Source of the DNA: Aquincola tertiaricarbonis
Lineage (GTDB): Bacteria; Pseudomonadota; Gammaproteobacteria; Burkholderiales; Burkholderiaceae_C
NCBI RefSeq assembly: GCF_023573145.1
Contig: NZ_CP097635.1
Coordinates: 1,922,001-1,986,000, forward strand
Direction: 5' to 3'
DNA: 64,000 bases
A model generated the notes under the pieces. The model saw nothing but the letters and a program-made list of their open reading frames with translations. It did no database searches and was not told the origin of the DNA. A program made the translations under genes and the position numbers. This document shows, in pieces, positions 44,779 to 53,461 of this stretch; within the stretch, counting starts at the first letter, position 1, and every line of letters starts with the position of its first letter.

Positions 44779-45933
44779 ATGGCATCCGCAACGCACCGCA
44801 TCCGAGACATCCAGGCCTTTGCCGTTTCCTTTCCCATCGCGCCCGAGAACGCGGTGCAGCTGGGCATGGGCCGGGCGGTGAAGAAGGACGCGGTGGTGGT
44901 CAAGGTCACCACCGACAGCGGCCTGGTGGGCTGGGGTGAATCGCACCACGGCAAGGCCCACACGGCGGTGGCGCAGCTGGTCAACACCACGTTGCGGCAA
45001 CTGGCCGTGGGCATGGACGCCACCGACGTGGTGGGCGTGTGGGACCGCATCTACTGGAAGCAGCTGGCCAGCCATGGCGTGGGCGCCGGCTGCGCGATGG
45101 CGATGAGCGGCATCGACCTGGCTCTGTGGGACATCCGCGGCAAGGCCGTCGGCTGGCCGCTGTACAAGCTGCTGGGCGGATCGGCCAAGGCGGTGCCCGC
45201 CTATGCGGGTGGCGTGTCGCTGGGCTTCCAGGACCCGGCGGCCCTGGTGGACGAAGCGCTGCCGCACATCGAGGCTGGCTACCGCGCCATCAAGCTGCGC
45301 GTGGGCGACAGCCCGGCGCGCGACCTGCAGCGGGTCAAGGCGGTGCGGCAAGCCGTGGGCGACGAGGTGACCATCCTGGTGGACGCCAACACCGGCTACG
45401 ACCTGAACGATGCGCGGCAGGCGATGCCCGGATTCGATGCCCTGGGCGTGGCCTGGCTGGAAGAGCCCTTCGCGCCGCACGACCACCGCAGCTACCGCCT
45501 GGCGCGGGGTTTCGGCCGCGTGCCGCTGGCCGCGGGAGAGAACCACTTCACCCGCTACGAATTCAGCCGCGTGATCGAGGACGGTGACATCACCATCCTG
45601 CAGCCCGACCTGTCCAAGGCCGGCGGCATCACCGAGCTGCTGCGCATCGCGGCCATGGCTTCGGCCTACAAGCTGCCCGTCCACCCGCACACCTGCATGA
45701 CCGGCATCAACATGGCGGCGTCCATCCACTTCCTGGCGGCCATCGACAACGGCGGCTACTTCGAAGGCGACGTCTCCAAGAGCAACCTCTACCGCGACAG
45801 CCTGGTGAGCCGGCCCTTCCAGATCGGCCGCGACGGCTGCGTGCGGCCGCTGGAGGCGCCGGGCATCGGGGTGGAAGTGGACGAGGCCTTCCTCAAGGCC
45901 TATCCGCCCGTCGAAGGTCCCGGCTACGTCTGA
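44779..45933 (+). CDS. Mandelate racemase/muconate lactonizing enzyme family (acid-sugar dehydratase?)
   Basis: A 384-residue enolase-superfamily enzyme. Capping domain first (RIRDIQAFAVSFP...), then the barrel: YRAIKLRVGD (catalytic Lys position), ILVDANTGYDLNDARQAM, the metal ligands in VDANTG, WLEEPFAPHD and AAGENHFTRYEF, then ILQPDLSKAGGITELLRIA and the His region VHPHTCMTGINMAA. The K-x-R form at the second strand, and the terminal HPHT, place it in the mandelate-racemase subgroup; acid-sugar dehydratases are the commonest members. Context with a DapA-like gene, TctC and a hydroxyacid dehydrogenase supports carboxylate catabolism. Confidence 0.85.
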   Translation: MASATHRIRDIQAFAVSFPIAPENAVQLGMGRAVKKDAVVVKVTTDSGLVGWGESHHGKAHTAVAQLVNTTLRQLAVGMDATDVVGVWDRIYWKQLASHGVGAGCAMAMSGIDLALWDIRGKAVGWPLYKLLGGSAKAVPAYAGGVSLGFQDPAALVDEALPHIEAGYRAIKLRVGDSPARDLQRVKAVRQAVGDEVTILVDANTGYDLNDARQAMPGFDALGVAWLEEPFAPHDHRSYRLARGFGRVPLAAGENHFTRYEFSRVIEDGDITILQPDLSKAGGITELLRIAAMASAYKLPVHPHTCMTGINMAASIHFLAAIDNGGYFEGDVSKSNLYRDSLVSRPFQIGRDGCVRPLEAPGIGVEVDEAFLKAYPPVEGPGYV

Positions 45934-45997
45934 GCATTCACGCGCCCCCACGACGGCCGCCGCAGATGCGGCCGCGACACCCCCAACGGAGACCAAC

Positions 45998-47005
45998 ATG
46001 CAAGCCCACACCTCACCCGCGCGTCGCCGCTTCGCACTGGTGGCGCTGACCCTGGCCGCGGCCTGGGCGGCGCTGCCCGCCGCCGCGCAAGGCCCGGCCG
46101 GCGCGGCGGCCTACCCGGCCAAGCCCATCCGCATCATCGTGCCGTACCCGCCGGGCGGTTTCAACGACACGCTGGCGCGCACCGTGGGCGTGAAGCTGCA
46201 GGCCGCCTGGGGCCAGCCGGTGACGGTGGAGAACAAGCCCGGCGGCGGCACGCTGATCGGCACGGACGCGGCGGCCAAGTCGGCGCCCGATGGCTACACG
46301 CTGTTCGTCACACCCTTCGCCTTCGCGGTCAACCAGGCCATCTTCAAGAAGCTGCCCTACGACCCGGTGAAGGACTTCGCGCCCATCACTTTGGCGGCCA
46401 CCACACCCAACCTGCTGGTGGTGTCGTCGGCGCTGCCGGTCAACTCGGTCGCGGAACTGCTGGCTGCGGCCAAGGCCAGGCCGGGCAGCATCAACTACGC
46501 CTCCACCGGCACCGGCTCGTCCAACCACCTGTCGATGGAGAAGTTCAAGCAGATGGCGGGCGTGGACATCACCCACGTGCCCTACAAGGGCAGCGGCCCG
46601 GCGGTGACGGACCTGATCGGCGGGCAGGTGGGCGTGATGTTCGACAACATCCCCAACGTGATCCAGCACGTCAAGGCGGGCAAGCTCAAGGCGCTGGCCG
46701 TGAGCACGCCCAGGCCCACGCCTTACGCGCCCGGCGTGCCCACGGTGGCCGAGGCCGGCGTGCCCGGCTACGAGGTGGACGTGTGGTTCGGCTTCGCGGC
46801 GCCGGCGGGCGTGCCGCAGCCCATCCTGGACAAGCTGAATGCCGAGATCGTGAAGGTGCTGCACATGCCCGACGTGAAGGAGAAGTTCGCCGCCCAGGGC
46901 GTGGATGCCGTCGGCAGCAGTGCACCGCAGTTCGCGGCCTACCTGAAGGACCAGATGGCCCGATGGAGCAAGGTGGTGCAGGACGCCGGAGTGACCCCGG
47001 AATGA
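45998..47005 (+). CDS. TctC/Bug-family periplasmic solute-binding protein
   Basis: A 335-residue binding protein of the tripartite tricarboxylate transporter family. A signal peptide (about 1-31, ending PAAAQ) leads into YPAKPIRIIVPYPPGGFNDTLAR, the family signature, followed by VENKPGGGTLIGTDAAAKSAPDGYTL and YASTGTGSSNHLSME, and VPYKGSGPAVTDLIGGQVGVMFDN. It would capture a carboxylate in the periplasm. TctA/TctB membrane components are absent from the window, as is common for orphan Bug proteins. GGAG lies before the ATG. Confidence 0.93.
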   Translation: MQAHTSPARRRFALVALTLAAAWAALPAAAQGPAGAAAYPAKPIRIIVPYPPGGFNDTLARTVGVKLQAAWGQPVTVENKPGGGTLIGTDAAAKSAPDGYTLFVTPFAFAVNQAIFKKLPYDPVKDFAPITLAATTPNLLVVSSALPVNSVAELLAAAKARPGSINYASTGTGSSNHLSMEKFKQMAGVDITHVPYKGSGPAVTDLIGGQVGVMFDNIPNVIQHVKAGKLKALAVSTPRPTPYAPGVPTVAEAGVPGYEVDVWFGFAAPAGVPQPILDKLNAEIVKVLHMPDVKEKFAAQGVDAVGSSAPQFAAYLKDQMARWSKVVQDAGVTPE

Positions 47006-47976
47006 CCGATGCCGCCACCGCCACCGGCACCGGCCGCCGCCCATGCGTGCTGCTGACCGGCCCGCTGCACGAGCCTGCCCGGCGCCGCATGGCCGAAGTG
47101 GCCGAGGTGCGGCTGGCGCCTGACACCCGGCCCGACACCTTGCGCCGCCTGGTGCGCGATGCCGACGTGCTGGTGGTGCGATCGAACCTGCCGCCCGACC
47201 TGCTGGACCATGCGCCGCGGCTGCGCGGCATCGTGCGGCCCGGCGTGGGCGTGGACATGATCCCGGTGGAGGCGGCCACGGCGCGCGGCATTCCGGTGGC
47301 CAACGTGCCTGGCAGCAACCGGCAGGCCGTGGCCGAGCATGTGATGACGGCACTGGGCCTGCTGCTGCGCCGCCAGCACCGCATGGATGCGCTGCTGCGC
47401 AGCGAAGGCTGGGCCGCCAGCCGTGCGCTGGCCGAAGGTGCCGGCGAGCTGGCGGGGCAGACGCTGGGCATCGTGGGCGTGGGCAGCATCGGGCTGCGCG
47501 TGGCCGAGATGGCGCACCACGGCTACGGCATGCAGGTGCTGGGCCACCAGCGACGCCTTCAAGGGTTGCCGCCGTGGTTGGCGGCCTGCGCGCTGGACGA
47601 ACTGCTGGCGCGCAGCCGCTGCGTGGTGCTGACCTGCCCGCTGACAGAGGCCACCCGCGGCCTGCTGGATGCACGCCGCATCGGCCTGATGCGCCCCGAT
47701 GCGCTGCTGGTCAACGTGTCGCGCGGCGCCACCGTGGACGAGCTGGCCCTCGTGGCGGCGCTGCAGGCCGGCCGCATCGCCGGCGCTGCGCTGGACGTGT
47801 TCACCGAACAGCCGCTGCGCACGGATCACCCGTTGCTGGCCTTACGGAACGTGCTGCTCACGCCCCATGCCGCTGGCCTGACCGACGAGAGCCTGGCGGC
47901 GATGAGCGAGGGCGCGGCCGACGAGGTGCTGCGCCTGCTGCACGGGCAGGCGCCGCTGAACCAGGTCCATCGCTAG
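47002..47976 (+). CDS. D-isomer-specific 2-hydroxyacid dehydrogenase family protein
   Basis: A 324-residue NAD(P)-dependent dehydrogenase. The nucleotide fold is GQTLGIVGVGSIGLRVAEMA, and the family catalytic residues are in VNVSRGATVDE (Arg), ALDVFTEQPLRTDHPLL (Glu) and LLTPHAAGLTDES (His). An N-terminal substrate domain includes LRGIVRPGVGVDMIPVEAA. The ATG overlaps the tctC stop by four bases (ATGA), so the two are coupled. It could oxidise or reduce a hydroxy- or keto-acid made by the upstream enzymes. Confidence 0.92.
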   Translation: MTDAATATGTGRRPCVLLTGPLHEPARRRMAEVAEVRLAPDTRPDTLRRLVRDADVLVVRSNLPPDLLDHAPRLRGIVRPGVGVDMIPVEAATARGIPVANVPGSNRQAVAEHVMTALGLLLRRQHRMDALLRSEGWAASRALAEGAGELAGQTLGIVGVGSIGLRVAEMAHHGYGMQVLGHQRRLQGLPPWLAACALDELLARSRCVVLTCPLTEATRGLLDARRIGLMRPDALLVNVSRGATVDELALVAALQAGRIAGAALDVFTEQPLRTDHPLLALRNVLLTPHAAGLTDESLAAMSEGAADEVLRLLHGQAPLNQVHR

Positions 47977-48105
47977 CTGCCCGCCGCACCGCCGAAGGCA
48001 CCACCCGCCGCGTCTGCTCGCAACCAGGCCGGGCTGGCGAGGGTGGTGGCCGCCGCGGTAGGAGGCGGCATCGTCGTGGATGCGGCTCGTCGGCGCGCTG
48101 CGTGC

Positions 48106-48825
48106 TCAGCGGCTCTTGCTGCTGTCGCTGCCGCTGCTGCTGGTGGCACCGCTGCTGTCCGACGAGGCGCTGCTCATGCCGCTGGCCAGTCCGGCGCTGC
48201 TGCCGGCGCTGGTGTTGCTGCCGCCGGCCTTGCGGTTGTCGCGCCACTGGTTGAATTCCTCGGAGAACTTCTTGTAGCGGTCCTGGCGCCAGGCCTGGTA
48301 GTCGTCGTCCAGCTTGCGCATCTGCTCCGACCGCCACTGGTGGTAGTCGGGGTCGAAGTGATGCTGGTCATGATCCTGGCCCTGGCCCTGGCCCTGGCCT
48401 TGGCGTTGGGACTGCTGCTGCCAGTGGGCCGGCAGGCCGCCTTGTGCGGCCGATCCGCCCTCGTAGCCCTCATAGCCCTGCTGCCCGCCCTGGGAGCCGT
48501 AGCCGCCTTGCGACGCATAGCCGCCCGGCATGCCCTGGCGGCCCTGCGGGCGGTAGCCCCCCTGAACTTGCCCGTAGCCGCCCTGGCTCTGGCCATGGCC
48601 CGTGTCCTGGCCGCTGAAGCTGCCCCGCGACCCGTAGCCCGCTTCGCCGGGCTGCGAGCTGCCGTAGGTATTGCCGCCGCCTTGCTGTCCGCTGCCACCG
48701 AAGTCCCAGGCCTGCTGGCCGCCGCGGTGGGACTCGTCGTTCCAGCCGCCTTGCTGGCCACCACGTCCGCCGCCGGGCGATGAGGGGCCCTGATTCCACC
48801 GGTTCTGATCGTCGCGCTGTGTCAT
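48106..48825 (-). CDS. Gly/Gln-rich low-complexity protein with C-terminal charged helix motif
   Basis: A 239-residue protein of unknown function. The first 150 residues are almost entirely Gly, Gln, Ser and Tyr with repeated GGYxxQGGYG and QGQGQGQGQ units. A distinct segment follows, PDYHQWRSEQMRKLDDDYQAW and then RYKKFSEEFNQWRDNR, amphipathic and aromatic-charged, and a Ser/Gly/Ala-rich tail. No signal peptide or membrane segment. AAGGACA precedes the ATG. Gly/Gln/Tyr-rich composition suggests disorder and possible condensate-forming or nucleic-acid association, but that is inference. The opposite-strand hydrophobic frame is a shadow. Confidence 0.68.
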   Translation of the reverse strand: MTQRDDQNRWNQGPSSPGGGRGGQQGGWNDESHRGGQQAWDFGGSGQQGGGNTYGSSQPGEAGYGSRGSFSGQDTGHGQSQGGYGQVQGGYRPQGRQGMPGGYASQGGYGSQGGQQGYEGYEGGSAAQGGLPAHWQQQSQRQGQGQGQGQDHDQHHFDPDYHQWRSEQMRKLDDDYQAWRQDRYKKFSEEFNQWRDNRKAGGSNTSAGSSAGLASGMSSASSDSSGATSSSGSDSSKSR

Positions 48826-48925
48826 TGCCGTGTCCTTTCCTCATGGGTTGGGAGAAGGGTCGGCCGCCCCAGCGGGCGTCCGGCCGCCACCGGAACGGGC
48901 AAAGGGCGTGCCGATCTGGCGGCCG

Positions 48926-48939
48926 CTTGTCTAGGCAAG
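48926..48939. repeat. CTAG palindrome, copy 5 (imperfect)
   Basis: CTTGTCTAGGCAAG is a 14-base palindrome with one mismatched pair. It is in the region upstream of the Gly/Gln-rich gene (minus) and the NarL-type regulator (plus), about 100 bases from the former's start. The other 290 bases of this divergent gap show no other recognisable feature. Confidence 0.5.
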
Positions 48940-49119
48940 TCGGCCTGATGGCGGGCCCGCCGCTGCCCGTCCGGCCGGTGCCCTACGTGTCAATATTTGC
49001 CTGCAGCAGGACGCTGCCAGGCGCTGCGCAGGCGGCTCGCCCCACTAGAGTGCCAGTGGTATGAGAAGTGCAGAAGTCACGTCAAACGCGAGGGGGTCCG
49101 CGTTGCCGACCCCGGCACC

Positions 49120-49758
49120 ATGAAGGCGTTGGTGGTCGAGGACCACCCGATCGTGCGGCGGGGCCTGCGCCGGGTGATCGAACTGGAATGGGACGACGCC
49201 GAAGTGCGCGAAGCCGACAGCCTGGCCGACGCCTTGCGCCAGTTCAGCCAGGCACCGCCCGACTTCGTGGTGATGGACTTGGCCTTGCGCGACGCGCCCG
49301 GCACCGAGGGGCTGACGCGCCTGCGACGCATCTCGGGCGACGTGCCCATCCTCATCCTCAGCCTGCACAAGGAAGCCAGCCATGCGCAGCGCCTGCTGCA
49401 AATGGGCGCGGCCGGCTACGTCAGCAAGGAACGTACGGGGGAAGAACTGATCCCTGCCATCACAGGCGTGATGACCCAGGGTCGATATGTGCCCCCTGAG
49501 ATGGCGAACCGGCTGCTCACCGTGCAGTCCGACGGGCTCAAGGCCACCTTGCCGCATGATTTGTTGACCCCGCAGGAGTACCGGGTAATGCAACTGATTG
49601 CAGCAGGCCACCGCTTGACGCAGATTGCCGAGATGATGCGGCTGTCGGTCAAGACAGTCGGCAACTACCGGATGCGCATCCTGGGCAAGACCGGGTGGCA
49701 CGACAACGCCGAGCTGAAGAAGTACTGTGCACAACAAGGGCTCGTGAACCCCGGTTGA
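49120..49758 (+). CDS. NarL/LuxR-type response regulator
   Basis: A 212-residue two-component regulator. Receiver domain (about 1-118): KALVVEDHPIVRRGL, phospho-acceptor Asp in DFVVMDLALRDAPG, switch residues in ILILSLHKEAS and GYVSKE. The C-terminal LuxR helix-turn-helix is in LTPQEYRVMQLIAAGHRLTQIAEMMRLSVKTVGNYRMRIL. ATG at 49120 starts the receiver exactly; the frame extends upstream without support. No cognate kinase is named; the hybrid kinase 70 bases downstream is a candidate phosphodonor. Confidence 0.9.
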   Translation: MKALVVEDHPIVRRGLRRVIELEWDDAEVREADSLADALRQFSQAPPDFVVMDLALRDAPGTEGLTRLRRISGDVPILILSLHKEASHAQRLLQMGAAGYVSKERTGEELIPAITGVMTQGRYVPPEMANRLLTVQSDGLKATLPHDLLTPQEYRVMQLIAAGHRLTQIAEMMRLSVKTVGNYRMRILGKTGWHDNAELKKYCAQQGLVNPG

Positions 49759-49829
49759 GCGTTCGGGCAAGACGGTTGCCACGGCGCCTGGCAGGGTGGA
49801 ACGGCCACCGCCAGGAGCAACGTGGAGGC

Positions 49830-52673
49830 ATGCCAAGGACGACCTCGTTTCGCAGCGCCGTGTACGCCGGCTTCACGCTGGCCATCCTGTCCGCCCTGGC
49901 TCTGGGGCTGCTCACCTGGTGGGCGGCCTGGCAGAGCCAGCAGGCCGCCGACTACGTGCGCAACAGCCGCCAGGTGCTGCAGACGCTCACCGCCACCGAG
50001 GCCAGCTTCAACCGGGCCGAGGCCGCGCAACGCGGCTACATCAACCTGCGCAGGCAGAGCTTCGTCGACGAGCGCGATGACGCGATCGAGGCGCTGACCG
50101 GTCACCTCACGCTGCTGTCGCGTGCGCCGCTGGGCGGTGCTGCCCAGGAACGCCGGCTGGAAGCCTTGCGCAGTGCCCTCGACGACCGGCTGCAGGCCTA
50201 CCGCGAGCTGCAGGCGCTGTACGACGCCGGCAAGCCGGTGGTGCTGGAAGACCGGCTGGTGGCTTCACAGCGGCTGCTGGGGCGCATCCGCTCGCTGCTG
50301 GGCGAGATGGAAGGCGAGCTGCGGGCCGACCTGGCCCGGCACGAGGCGTCGGCCGAGCGGCAGTCCGACATCGCGCGAGCGCTGTTCCTGGTGTTCGGGC
50401 TGGCGCTGGTGGCGCTGCTGGGCCTGATGTTCTGGCGCGTGCGGTCCGACCTGCTGGCCCGCGGCCAGGCCGAGCAGGAGGCCCGGCATGAGCGTGAACT
50501 CAATGGCCTGCATGCGCGGGCGCTGACGCTGTTCAATGCCAAGCCCGACCGCAAGTCGGTGTTGGAGGGCACGTTGGCCCTGCTGGCCGAGGCGGCCGAC
50601 CGGCTGTTCCCGGTGTCGGTGTTCTATGCGCTGGACGAGTGGGGCACGCTGCGCATGGTGGCGGGCCACGGCACGCCTTCCGATGCCAAGGGCCTGCTGG
50701 ATGCGCATGAAGGCCCACTGGGCCACGCCGCGCTCAGCGGCCAGATGGTGCGGCTGGATGGCCTGGAAGGTGCCGGCCATGGCGGCGGGCTGCGCATCGA
50801 GACCGGCCTGGCCACGCTGCGGCCCGCCGAGCTGCTGATGGCGCCGGTGGCCTACCAGGGCCGGCGCCTGGGCGTGATGGTGCTGGGCGCCGCGCGCACG
50901 CTGACCGAACGCGACCTGCAGTTCGTCGAGCGGCTGGCCGCGCAGCTGGGCGTGGCGCTGAACAACCTGGCCCAGCTGGATGGCCTCAATCTGCTGACCA
51001 GCGAGCTGCGCGAGCGCGGCGAGGACATTCAGCGCAAGAACGAGCAGCTGGAGCTGGCCAGCCGGCTCAAGAGCGAGTTCGTGGCCAGCATGTCGCACGA
51101 GCTGCGCACGCCGCTCAATGCGGTGATCGGCTTTTCCGAGATCCTGCGCGACGGGCTGGTGGGGCCGCTGGCGCCTCAGCAGCGCCAGTACGTCAACGAC
51201 ATCTACGAAAGCGGTCGCCACCTGCTGGCGCTGATCAACGACATCCTCGACCTGTCGAAGATCGAGGCCGGCCAGATGGAGCTGCAACTGGGCCCCGAGC
51301 AACCGGCCACGCTGGCGGCCAGCGGCCTGTCGGTGGTGCGCGAGCGGGCTGCCACCCGCCGCATCGAGCTGCGCGCCGACCTGCCCGAGGACCTGGGCAG
51401 CGTGGTGCTGGACAGCCGGCGCACGCTGCAGATCATCTTCAACCTGCTGTCCAACGCGGTGAAGTTCACCGCCGAGGGGGGCCTGGTGCAGCTGTCGATG
51501 GCGCGTGTAACGCGCGAGGAGGCCATGGCCCGGGCCACCACCGAGCACAGCCGCGTGTTTCCACCGGCCGGCGCCGTCACCGCGCATTACCTGCAGATCC
51601 GCGTCTCCGACACCGGCATCGGCATCGCGCCGGAGGCGCTGCGCGAGCTGTTCCAGCCCTTCAGGCAGGTGGATTCGTCGCTGTCCAAGCGCTACGAGGG
51701 CACCGGCCTGGGCCTGACCATGACCCAGCGCCTGGTGGAGTTGCACGGCGGCGGCCTGGAGCTGCACAGCCGGCCGGGCGAAGGCTCCACCTTCACCGTC
51801 TGGCTGCCATGGCGTGAGCCAGCTGCCAGGGCAGACGAGCCCCCGCCCGTCGCGCCGCCGTCCGAGCCGGCGCAGCCGGAAGCCGGCCGCGGTGATGCCC
51901 GCGGTGATGGCGCGGCGCGCATCCTGGTGATCGAGGACGAAGCCGCCGCGGCCCGCGTGATGCGGCTGCAGCTGGAATCGCACGGCTACCAGGTGCAGGT
52001 CTCGCCCGATGCGGAAAACGGCCTGGTGGCCGCGCGGCAATGGCGGCCCGATGCCATCGTGCTCGACGTCATCCTGCCCGGCATGGACGGCTGGGACGTG
52101 TTGTCGCAGCTGAAGGAGGAGGCGGCCACGCAGCGCATTCCGGTGGTCATCGTGTCGGTGACCGACGAGCCCCGCCGCGGCTTTGCGCTGGGGGCCTCGC
52201 AGGTGCTGGTCAAGCCGGTGGAGCGCGACGACCTGCTGGCCGCGCTGTCGTCCATGGGCATTGCGATGACCAGCCGGCCGGGCCAGGTGCTGGTGGTGGA
52301 CGACGACCCCAAGGCCGTGACGCTGGTGACCACCCACCTGGAGGCGGCGGGCTTCCGGCCTTCGTGCGCCTTCAGCGGTGAAGAGGCGCTGAGCATCGTG
52401 CGCCGCGAGCGGCCCGACCTCATCATCCTCGACCTGATGATGCCCCACATGACCGGCTTCGAGGTGCTGGACGCGCTGGCCCGCCGGCCCGAGACGGCCG
52501 GCATCGCCATCGTGGTGCTCACCGCCAAGCTGGTGACCGATGCCGACCGCGAAGCGCTGCGCGGCCGTGTGCAGGCGGTGCTGGAGAAGGCCGAGTTCCA
52601 ACCCAACCAGCTGGTGGCCGAGGTGCGGCGTGCGCTGCACCGCCGCCAGCTGGGCCATGAAGGAGCCGTTTGA
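49830..52673 (+). CDS. Hybrid sensor histidine kinase with CHASE3-like, GAF and two receiver domains
   Basis: A 947-residue membrane kinase. Two helices (about 8-32, 187-210) bracket a CHASE3-like periplasmic sensor of helical repeats. Next come a GAF-like segment (about 240-390), HisKA with His423 in MSHELRTPLNAVIGF, and HATPase boxes NLLSNAVKFTAEG, DTGIGIAPE and GTGLGLTMTQRLVELHGG. Two receivers follow, with Asp746 in VLDVILPGMDG and Asp868 in ILDLMMPHMTG. A purine-rich GGAGG is close to the ATG. It feeds phosphate through its receivers and probably to the CheY-like protein coupled to it (TGATG). Confidence 0.9.
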   Translation: MPRTTSFRSAVYAGFTLAILSALALGLLTWWAAWQSQQAADYVRNSRQVLQTLTATEASFNRAEAAQRGYINLRRQSFVDERDDAIEALTGHLTLLSRAPLGGAAQERRLEALRSALDDRLQAYRELQALYDAGKPVVLEDRLVASQRLLGRIRSLLGEMEGELRADLARHEASAERQSDIARALFLVFGLALVALLGLMFWRVRSDLLARGQAEQEARHERELNGLHARALTLFNAKPDRKSVLEGTLALLAEAADRLFPVSVFYALDEWGTLRMVAGHGTPSDAKGLLDAHEGPLGHAALSGQMVRLDGLEGAGHGGGLRIETGLATLRPAELLMAPVAYQGRRLGVMVLGAARTLTERDLQFVERLAAQLGVALNNLAQLDGLNLLTSELRERGEDIQRKNEQLELASRLKSEFVASMSHELRTPLNAVIGFSEILRDGLVGPLAPQQRQYVNDIYESGRHLLALINDILDLSKIEAGQMELQLGPEQPATLAASGLSVVRERAATRRIELRADLPEDLGSVVLDSRRTLQIIFNLLSNAVKFTAEGGLVQLSMARVTREEAMARATTEHSRVFPPAGAVTAHYLQIRVSDTGIGIAPEALRELFQPFRQVDSSLSKRYEGTGLGLTMTQRLVELHGGGLELHSRPGEGSTFTVWLPWREPAARADEPPPVAPPSEPAQPEAGRGDARGDGAARILVIEDEAAAARVMRLQLESHGYQVQVSPDAENGLVAARQWRPDAIVLDVILPGMDGWDVLSQLKEEAATQRIPVVIVSVTDEPRRGFALGASQVLVKPVERDDLLAALSSMGIAMTSRPGQVLVVDDDPKAVTLVTTHLEAAGFRPSCAFSGEEALSIVRRERPDLIILDLMMPHMTGFEVLDALARRPETAGIAIVVLTAKLVTDADREALRGRVQAVLEKAEFQPNQLVAEVRRALHRRQLGHEGAV

Positions 52674-53056
52674 TGGCAAGGATCCTGGTGATCGAAGACA
52701 ACCAGCACAACCTGCAGCTGGCCCGCGTGGTGCTGGAGCATGCGGCCCACCAGGTCAGCACCGCGATGGATGCGCTGCAAGGCCTGGCGATCGCCCGCAG
52801 CGAGCTGCCCGACCTGGTGCTGATGGACATCCAGATGCCGGGCATGGACGGGCTGGACGCCACCCGCGCCCTGCGGCGCGACCCGCAGACCGCCAGCCTG
52901 CGCGTGCTGGCGCTCACCGGCCTGGCGATGAGCGGGGACGAGCAGCGCATCCTGGCCGCCGGCTGTGACGGCTACATCACCAAACCCTACGACTACCGCG
53001 CGCTGCTGGACAAGGTGGCGGCGCTGTTGGCCCAGCCACCGCGCAGCCCGGCGTGA
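52673..53056 (+). CDS. Single-domain response regulator (CheY-like)
   Basis: A 127-residue stand-alone receiver. Seen: [19 protein letters not shown], phospho-acceptor in [17 protein letters not shown], then [17 protein letters not shown] and [12 protein letters not shown] with the conserved Lys. The ATG overlaps the kinase stop (TGATG), and its own stop overlaps the next ATG. As a receiver without output domain it is likely a phosphorelay intermediate or motility-type effector in the kinase's pathway. Output is unknown. Confidence 0.92.
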   Translation: MARILVIEDNQHNLQLARVVLEHAAHQVSTAMDALQGLAIARSELPDLVLMDIQMPGMDGLDATRALRRDPQTASLRVLALTGLAMSGDEQRILAAGCDGYITKPYDYRALLDKVAALLAQPPRSPA

Positions 53057-53436
53057 TGATGGGCCGCCTGCGTCAATGGGCGCGGCAACTCAAGCGCGAC
53101 GGCTTGACGCTGTGGTTCGCGGTGCGTCACCCGGGCACGCCATGGCCGGCCAAGGCCCTGGCCGCGCTGGTGGTGGCCTATGCCTTCAGCCCCATCGACC
53201 TCATCCCCGACTTCATTCCGGTGCTGGGCCTGCTGGACGAGATGCTGCTGCTGCCGGCCTTCATCTGGCTGGCGCTGCGGCTGACCCCGGCGCCGGTGCT
53301 GGCCGAGTGCCGCGCCCAGGCCCAGGCCTGGATGGATGCGGCGCGCGGCCGCATCACCCACTGGTGGGGCGCGGCGCTGGTGGTGGCGGTGTGGCTGGCG
53401 GCGGCGGCCGGCCTCTGGTGGTGGTGGCGCGGCTGA
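53056..53436 (+). CDS. DUF1232-family small membrane protein
   Basis: A 126-residue protein with the DUF1232 signature [42 protein letters not shown], most tellingly [18 protein letters not shown]. Hydrophobic helices continue ([33 protein letters not shown]). Function of the family is unknown, though membrane association is clear. Its ATG overlaps the response-regulator stop (TGATG), giving an unusual fixed linkage with a signalling pair. Confidence 0.88.
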   Translation: MMGRLRQWARQLKRDGLTLWFAVRHPGTPWPAKALAALVVAYAFSPIDLIPDFIPVLGLLDEMLLLPAFIWLALRLTPAPVLAECRAQAQAWMDAARGRITHWWGAALVVAVWLAAAAGLWWWWRG

Positions 53437-53461
53437 AGCCGCATCCGCATTGGCCTGTCGT

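Noticed and set aside
48043..48783. Hydrophobic 246-codon plus-strand frame opposite the Gly/Gln-rich gene
   Set aside because: Its Ala/Leu/Val runs arise from reading Gly/Gln codons backwards; no ribosome site and the minus-strand frame has one.
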